A stretch of 64,000 nucleotides of DNA, taken from contig CAZQVB010000010.1 in assembly GCA_964596645.1 (NCBI GenBank), forward strand, positions 1 through 64,000, read 5' to 3'. This document shows, piece by piece, positions 60,501 through 64,000 of the stretch. A program made the translations under genes and the position numbers. The notes under the pieces are model-generated. The model made no database searches. It saw only the letters and a program-made list of their open reading frames with translations, and was not told where the DNA came from. This stretch comes from CAVQEK01 sp964596645. GTDB taxonomy: Bacteria > Bacteroidota > Bacteroidia > Cytophagales > Cyclobacteriaceae. Position 1 is the stretch's first letter. Every line of letters starts with the position of its first letter.

Positions 60501-60970
60501 AATAATGGAAGAAATGATGATACATCATTTTGCGCCTCTTTCAGACAAAAAATGCCCGAAAAACACCTATTTTCGGAAAGTAACGTGAGCAAGCACTCAC
60601 TTTAGATATTATCTTGTACCTCGAACAAGATCGGCCAAAAATGGCCTCTACAAAGAATAAACAAAGAAAAATAGCTAAAATTAAAGTCGAAAATGTACCC
60701 AATTTGTACCTTGACTTTTACAACCTACTGATAATCAATAAACTTTACTTTCTGTATCGGGAAGTAGCCCACCCAGGGATCCTGTTTTAAAACTTTCATT
60801 CAGTCATAAACCATTCGCAAGCTCCTGGCTTGTATCCTTCTTCCAGTAACATTTTATTTATCCAATAATGCCTCGGCTTGCAGCATTACTTCGACCTGGT
60901 TCGTACCCCTGCCTTGCTCGATCCGTACACTCAGATTTCTTGAAGTACATGTTCTTGTCACGCTCGTAGG
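60501..60970. other. Island border region
   Basis: No intact gene. It contains a stem ATCTTGT/ACAAGAT (60611-60617, 60625-60631), a GGCCAAAAATGGCC palindrome (60633-60646) and AAAGTC/GACTTT (60683-60688, 60713-60718) just left of the second att repeat, possibly recombinase arm sites or terminators. Homology to the excisionase-like pseudogene begins again at about 60900. Confidence 0.5.
60750..60768. repeat. Right attachment-site repeat
   Basis: TTCTGTATCGGGAAGTAGC spells the mnmE terminal codons (TTC TGT ATC GGG AAG TAG) outside mnmE, matching 58373-58391 at 18 of 19 positions. This is the expected right-hand duplicate after site-specific integration at mnmE. Confidence 0.7.
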
Positions 60971-61284
60971 ATGGACTGCATTTTTGCTCATTCTGGCCGA
61001 AAATGTGAAGAACACCTGTTTTCGGGTACACCTAGTGTCACTATGGGTGCTTTATTCAATGTCTTGCGGGTACTTGGGCTACACGAAGATTTTCTAAAAT
61101 CAGCAGCTGATGATGAACTAGGCAGGAAATTGCACGCCTTAAACTTACTGGCAGGTGAATAGTAATGGGATTTAATAAGACAGATATATACATTTACGCT
61201 CACTGGAAAGGCATGCTGGAAACTAAATTATTTGGCATTCTATCACTACACCTAGTAAAAGGCAGGAAAGGTTTCAGCCTTTAA
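60890..61284. pseudogene. Decayed second copy of the xis-hipB-hipA module
   Basis: Three remnants in the same order and orientation as the intact module. (1) Minus-strand excisionase fragments at about 60905-60995 align to 58410-58490. (2) The hipB C-terminal half on the plus strand lies at about 61017-61162 ('TMGALFNVLRVLGLHEDFLK'). (3) A hipA N-terminal piece at 61165-61284 ('MGFNKTDIYIYAHWKGM') stops at a TAA after 39 codons. Here the hipA ATG is 2 nt after the hipB stop, showing the ancestral close spacing that the intact copy has lost. Confidence 0.8.
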
Positions 61285-61307
61285 ATTTTAACCTAACAAA
61301 CGATCTC

Positions 61308-61838
61308 ATGCCCATACACTTATATCAATCAAAGAAAACGCAACGATACATTGGCAAGCAAGTATATGACGATCTTCCCTGGTCGGGAGATCAGGTGGAC
61401 CCCCTGACCCTTTGGTATGCCGATGTGTTTTTCATTCAGCGTGAACGCTATCTCGTTCTGGTCAATCCACTTACGAAGTTTACTTTCTTCATTTTTCGCT
61501 ACTCAAAAAAAGAATACCCGGATTTCATGCAGACTTTCAAGGAAAAGCTTTCTTTCACGCTTCGTGCTGCTAACATTGATCCCACAAAATACTTGACTGA
61601 GTGTGATTTCATGGTTCCTTACCACATTACTAATGCATCTGCTACAGCCCATCTGTCCCGAACAAAAATTGATTATGGATACTATTTATCTACTCGTTGG
61701 CATGATATATATCCACCGCAGGATGAAGAACATTATAACAGAATGATTGCTGATAATATCGTCAGATACAACAAGAAAGATTATGATAAGCCTGCTAAAA
61801 GGTTTCACCATGAGCTAATATTGAGAAGGTGGGATTAA
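61308..61838 (+). CDS. DUF6933-like protein
   Basis: 176 residues, AT-rich codons. Segments such as 'MPIHLYQSKKTQRYIG', 'PLTLWYADVFFIQRERYLVLVNPLTKFTFFIFRY' and a C-terminal 'ILRRWD' resemble the DUF6933 family of small proteins often found near mobile or defence genes. No catalytic motif is seen. It follows the hipBA remnant directly and may be part of the same acquired segment. The family call is a resemblance only and the function is unknown. Confidence 0.6.
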   Translation: MPIHLYQSKKTQRYIGKQVYDDLPWSGDQVDPLTLWYADVFFIQRERYLVLVNPLTKFTFFIFRYSKKEYPDFMQTFKEKLSFTLRAANIDPTKYLTECDFMVPYHITNASATAHLSRTKIDYGYYLSTRWHDIYPPQDEEHYNRMIADNIVRYNKKDYDKPAKRFHHELILRRWD

Positions 61839-62015
61839 CAACTTGAATAAGAAGGCATTATTAATTATAAAGAAGAACCGTCTTTCCAGACATTGAAGAA
61901 CTGAATTGATTCGAAATCCCCTAAAGAAGATATCATATAGCATGATTTACTTCATAGGGCTTTACTACGACGAATGAGAATAGTAAAATCTGTGTGTTGC
62001 CTATCTCCGCAGTAG

Positions 62016-62399
62016 CTACTTAAAAATGCCAAGCAACAACCGCGATAGAAAAAAACCTGCAAAAACAAGCAGAAGCCCGGCTATGTTGTGCGCCAGCAGG
62101 TTGATGATTGCCAGCTTGTACTCGCCGGAACGCATGAGGTTGAGCGTGTCCAGCATATAGGTGGAAAAAGTGGTGAACCCACCAAGAAAGCCTACAAATA
62201 CGAGCGACCGCCACAGCACATTGCTGCCGTTTATCTCCACCAGTCCCCACAGCAAGCCAATCAGAAACGAGCCGATCATGTTGACCAGGAGCGTGCCCAT
62301 AGGCATATGTTCAAAAAAGCGTTGTGTAGTACCGCTGAGCACATACCGGCAGTAGGAGCCCAATGCGCCGCCGATCATAATGGCCAGAATTCTTTCCAT
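62016..62399 (-). CDS. crcB: Fluoride channel CrcB/FluC
   Basis: 127 residues from the ATG at 62399 (MERILAIMIGGALGSYCRY); the frame extends upstream across a terminator and is not used. Four hydrophobic helices with 'GGALGSYCRYVLSG', 'GTLLVNMIGSFLIG' (the conserved Asn) and 'GGFTTFSTYMLD' (the Na+/F- channel signature) mark a FluC subunit, which forms a dual-topology dimer exporting fluoride. The 64-nt space upstream is filled by the terminator of the next gene, so no fluoride riboswitch fits there. Confidence 0.95.
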   Translation of the reverse strand: MERILAIMIGGALGSYCRYVLSGTTQRFFEHMPMGTLLVNMIGSFLIGLLWGLVEINGSNVLWRSLVFVGFLGGFTTFSTYMLDTLNLMRSGEYKLAIINLLAHNIAGLLLVFAGFFLSRLLLGIFK

Positions 62400-62410
62400 G
62401 TCGAAATATA

Positions 62411-62442
62411 AAAAAAGAGCAGGTTCGTGCACCTGCTCTTTT
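62411..62442. terminator. Intrinsic terminator between crcB and the oxidoreductase
   Basis: AAAAGAGCAGGT and ACCTGCTCTTTT form a long stem with a 6-nt loop, flanked by A- and T-runs, so it can work in both directions. It mainly ends the minus-strand oxidoreductase transcript. Confidence 0.85.
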
Positions 62443-62463
62443 TATTATATGTTGTTGTATGGG

Positions 62464-63795
62464 CTAAAGCACCTTGGTGACGCCGGGAATTGGGATGGGG
62501 TATTCGCCGTTTTCGTTTGGCATAATGGGTGGCTCTGCATTCCAGGCATACACGGCCGGGGAGAGGTCATTCTCTGAGTTGAAGGCCTCGTCCCAGGTGA
62601 TCACCTGGCCGGAGTACGATGCCATGCGACCAAGTATGGCGGTCATGGTGCTGTAAGCGCCGTATTCGGCGTCGTTCACCGGCTTGCCTGCACGTATGGC
62701 ACCGAACAGTATTTCGTGCTCAATAGCCTGTGGGTTTTTCTGCTTTTGTGTCTGCCGCCTGTCCACACTGTGCAGCGTATTGCCTTTGTAGTCGGTGATC
62801 TCAACCTGTTCCAGGCTGGTAGATGCACGTCCTTTGCTGCCGACGAAATATTCGCCCAGGTTGAAGGCGCAACCGTTGATCTGCCTTGCCTGGCTGTTGA
62901 GCAGGGAGCCATCAGGATATTCAAATTCCACAAAATGATGGTCGAAAATGGCACCTTCGTGGCCTTTCTTGTAAGGCACCTGACGGCCACCCATACCCTG
63001 GGCTTTCACAGGATGCCCCTGTTTCACCCAGTTTACTATATCGAGGTTGTGTATGTGTGTGTCTTCTATATGGTCGCCCGAGAGCCAGGTGAAGTGGTAC
63101 CACTCCCGCATTTGATATTCCATTTCCGTTTCGCCCGGCCTTCTTTTGGGCTCACGAATAAAGCCAATTTGCCAATAGCACTGCATGCTCACAATATCAC
63201 CAATGGCGCCATCGTGCAGCATGGGCACGGTTTGGTCTACATATACAGGGGCAAAGCGGCGCTGTAGCCCCACCAGCACGCTGAGGTTTTTTTGTTTAGC
63301 CTCTTTTATGGAAGCCAGCACTTTGCGTATGCCCGGGGCGTCTACCGCCACAGGTTTTTCCATAAATACGTGCTTATTGTTTTTGATGGCCTCCTCCAGG
63401 TGCTGCGGCCTAAAGCCCGGAGGTGTAGCCAGCAGCACCACATCGGCCGCTGCTATGGCATTCTTATATGCGTCGAAGCCCACAAATTTATGATCTTCTT
63501 TTACCTCAATCTGATCTGTCACGTCGGACATCTGCATCAGGTTTTTGTAGCTTTCATCCAGCCTGTCCTGAAAGGCATCGGCCATGGCCACAAGGCGTAC
63601 GTCTTTTCCTGTGATCATTGCCTCATAAGCCGCCTTGGTACCACGACCACCACAGCCTACCAGCGCTATACGTATTTTGTCGTCGGCTGCCCCAAAGGCT
63701 GCAGCCCTGGCCGGAAGCCCCCCCACAAGTGCTCCGCCGGCCGTAAGTGCGGTGGCGGCAATGAATTTTCGTCTACTGATATTTGATTTGTCCAT
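62464..63795 (-). CDS. Tat-exported Gfo/Idh/MocA-family oxidoreductase
   Basis: 443 residues. A twin-arginine signal is seen ('ISRRKFIAATALTAGGALVGGLPARA'), followed by the Rossmann motif 'IRIALVGCGGRGTKAA' and the family 'VFMEKPVAVDAPGIRKVLA' segment with the catalytic Lys in 'EKP'. It is probably folded with bound NAD(P) and exported to the periplasm, as for the many Bacteroidota glycosidase-associated members acting on sugars or inositols. No partner genes are visible before the window edge, so the substrate is unknown. Confidence 0.9.
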   Translation of the reverse strand: MDKSNISRRKFIAATALTAGGALVGGLPARAAAFGAADDKIRIALVGCGGRGTKAAYEAMITGKDVRLVAMADAFQDRLDESYKNLMQMSDVTDQIEVKEDHKFVGFDAYKNAIAAADVVLLATPPGFRPQHLEEAIKNNKHVFMEKPVAVDAPGIRKVLASIKEAKQKNLSVLVGLQRRFAPVYVDQTVPMLHDGAIGDIVSMQCYWQIGFIREPKRRPGETEMEYQMREWYHFTWLSGDHIEDTHIHNLDIVNWVKQGHPVKAQGMGGRQVPYKKGHEGAIFDHHFVEFEYPDGSLLNSQARQINGCAFNLGEYFVGSKGRASTSLEQVEITDYKGNTLHSVDRRQTQKQKNPQAIEHEILFGAIRAGKPVNDAEYGAYSTMTAILGRMASYSGQVITWDEAFNSENDLSPAVYAWNAEPPIMPNENGEYPIPIPGVTKVL

Positions 63796-64000
63796 TTGAA
63801 AATTAATTTGAGTGAATCGTGTATCTATTTACTAACAGTTAAATGCTTGCTTACCCCCACATGCCCAGCCTTTTCTTCATCTTCCCCGGTCGATCTTGTT
63901 GCATGTACTTCTTTCATTATGTGTTCAAGTTTTAATTCAATCACTATCCGAACAGCGAATCGTACCAGGTTTTCGATCCGAAAATAACAGGTTTTTCGCT
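63796..64000. other. Window edge, no gene seen
   Basis: The last 205 nt hold only short frames without family features. The upstream regulatory region of the oxidoreductase gene probably lies here. Confidence 0.3.

Larger units (their letters stand above)
58391..60768. mobile_element. Small integrated segment at mnmE carrying hipBA
   Basis: About 2.4 kb bounded by the 19-bp direct repeat. It holds a decayed excisionase-like gene (minus strand), hipB and hipA. No integrase is visible, so it is a remnant or depends on an element elsewhere. To the right, at about 60.9-61.28 kb, a more decayed copy of the same module follows, as expected for tandem integrations at one att site. Confidence 0.65.

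Noticed and set aside
62400..62463. Possible fluoride riboswitch ahead of crcB
   Set aside because: The 64-nt gap is occupied by a symmetric terminator hairpin and leaves no room for the aptamer.

Overview
The window looks like a chromosomal segment of a Cytophagales-type Bacteroidota bacterium. The evidence is: several start sites preceded by the Bacteroidota -7 promoter motif TAnnTTTG; a Bacteroidota-type putative porin, a triple-tyrosine/HTH one-protein sensor and a DUF4861 lipoprotein; a leuCDAB cluster with the 'GEQTSG' type of LeuA; and carotenoid genes of the monocyclic (flexixanthin/saproxanthin-like) type. Base composition is moderate to high G+C over most of the window, with AT-richer islands near 30.6-32.8 kb and 58.4-61.9 kb. 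No rRNA, tRNA or CRISPR array was seen.

Layout. 0-4 kb: a possible IS21-family terminus at the left edge, then OsmC and a MetZ-type sulfhydrylase (minus strand), a rhodanese and a DUF4861 lipoprotein. 4-11 kb: light- and pigment-related genes, namely a coupled crtD-cruF-lycopene cyclase operon, SatD with a small membrane protein, and a coupled pair of photolyase/cryptochrome genes (FeS-BCP type followed by Cry-DASH). 11-18 kb: CorA, a glycosyltransferase and the leuCDAB operon. 18-19 kb: about 1 kb of repeats with no supported gene. 19-30 kb: a histone-deacetylase-like enzyme, a MacB-type permease, a BLUF photoreceptor, a porin with LpxK, Nif3, a coiled-coil zinc-ribbon protein, a TPR protein and a rhomboid protease. 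30.5-33 kb: an AT-rich patch with a RAYT transposase that carries REP-like palindromes in its own reading frame, and an amidohydrolase lipoprotein. 33-44 kb: OmpH/Skp, TypA, a polyol dehydrogenase, a sugar porter, MsrA, a 971-residue membrane sensor/HTH protein and a DUF2911 protein. 44-51 kb: a coupled three-gene symporter operon, a menaquinone pair (MenI-like thioesterase, isochorismate synthase), DapD and a glycosyltransferase. 51.6-56.4 kb: a metal-uptake operon. 56.4-64 kb: a thioredoxin-fold protein, MnmE, a small island at the mnmE 3' end, a DUF6933-like protein, CrcB and a Tat-exported oxidoreductase.

The most interesting unit is the metal operon at 51.6-56.4 kb. A free-standing DtxR/MntR-type repressor, preceded by three palindromic operator candidates, is followed by a TroA/YtgA-like binding lipoprotein, an ATPase, a permease fused to a second DtxR-like regulator, and a second permease. 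The fusion has the architecture of chlamydial YtgCR, but here it coexists with a separate repressor. Second is the mnmE 3' end, which carries an SGI1-like attachment repeat bounding a hipBA toxin-antitoxin segment, followed by a decayed second copy of the same xis-hipB-hipA module. Third is the RAYT/REP arrangement at 30.5-31.2 kb.
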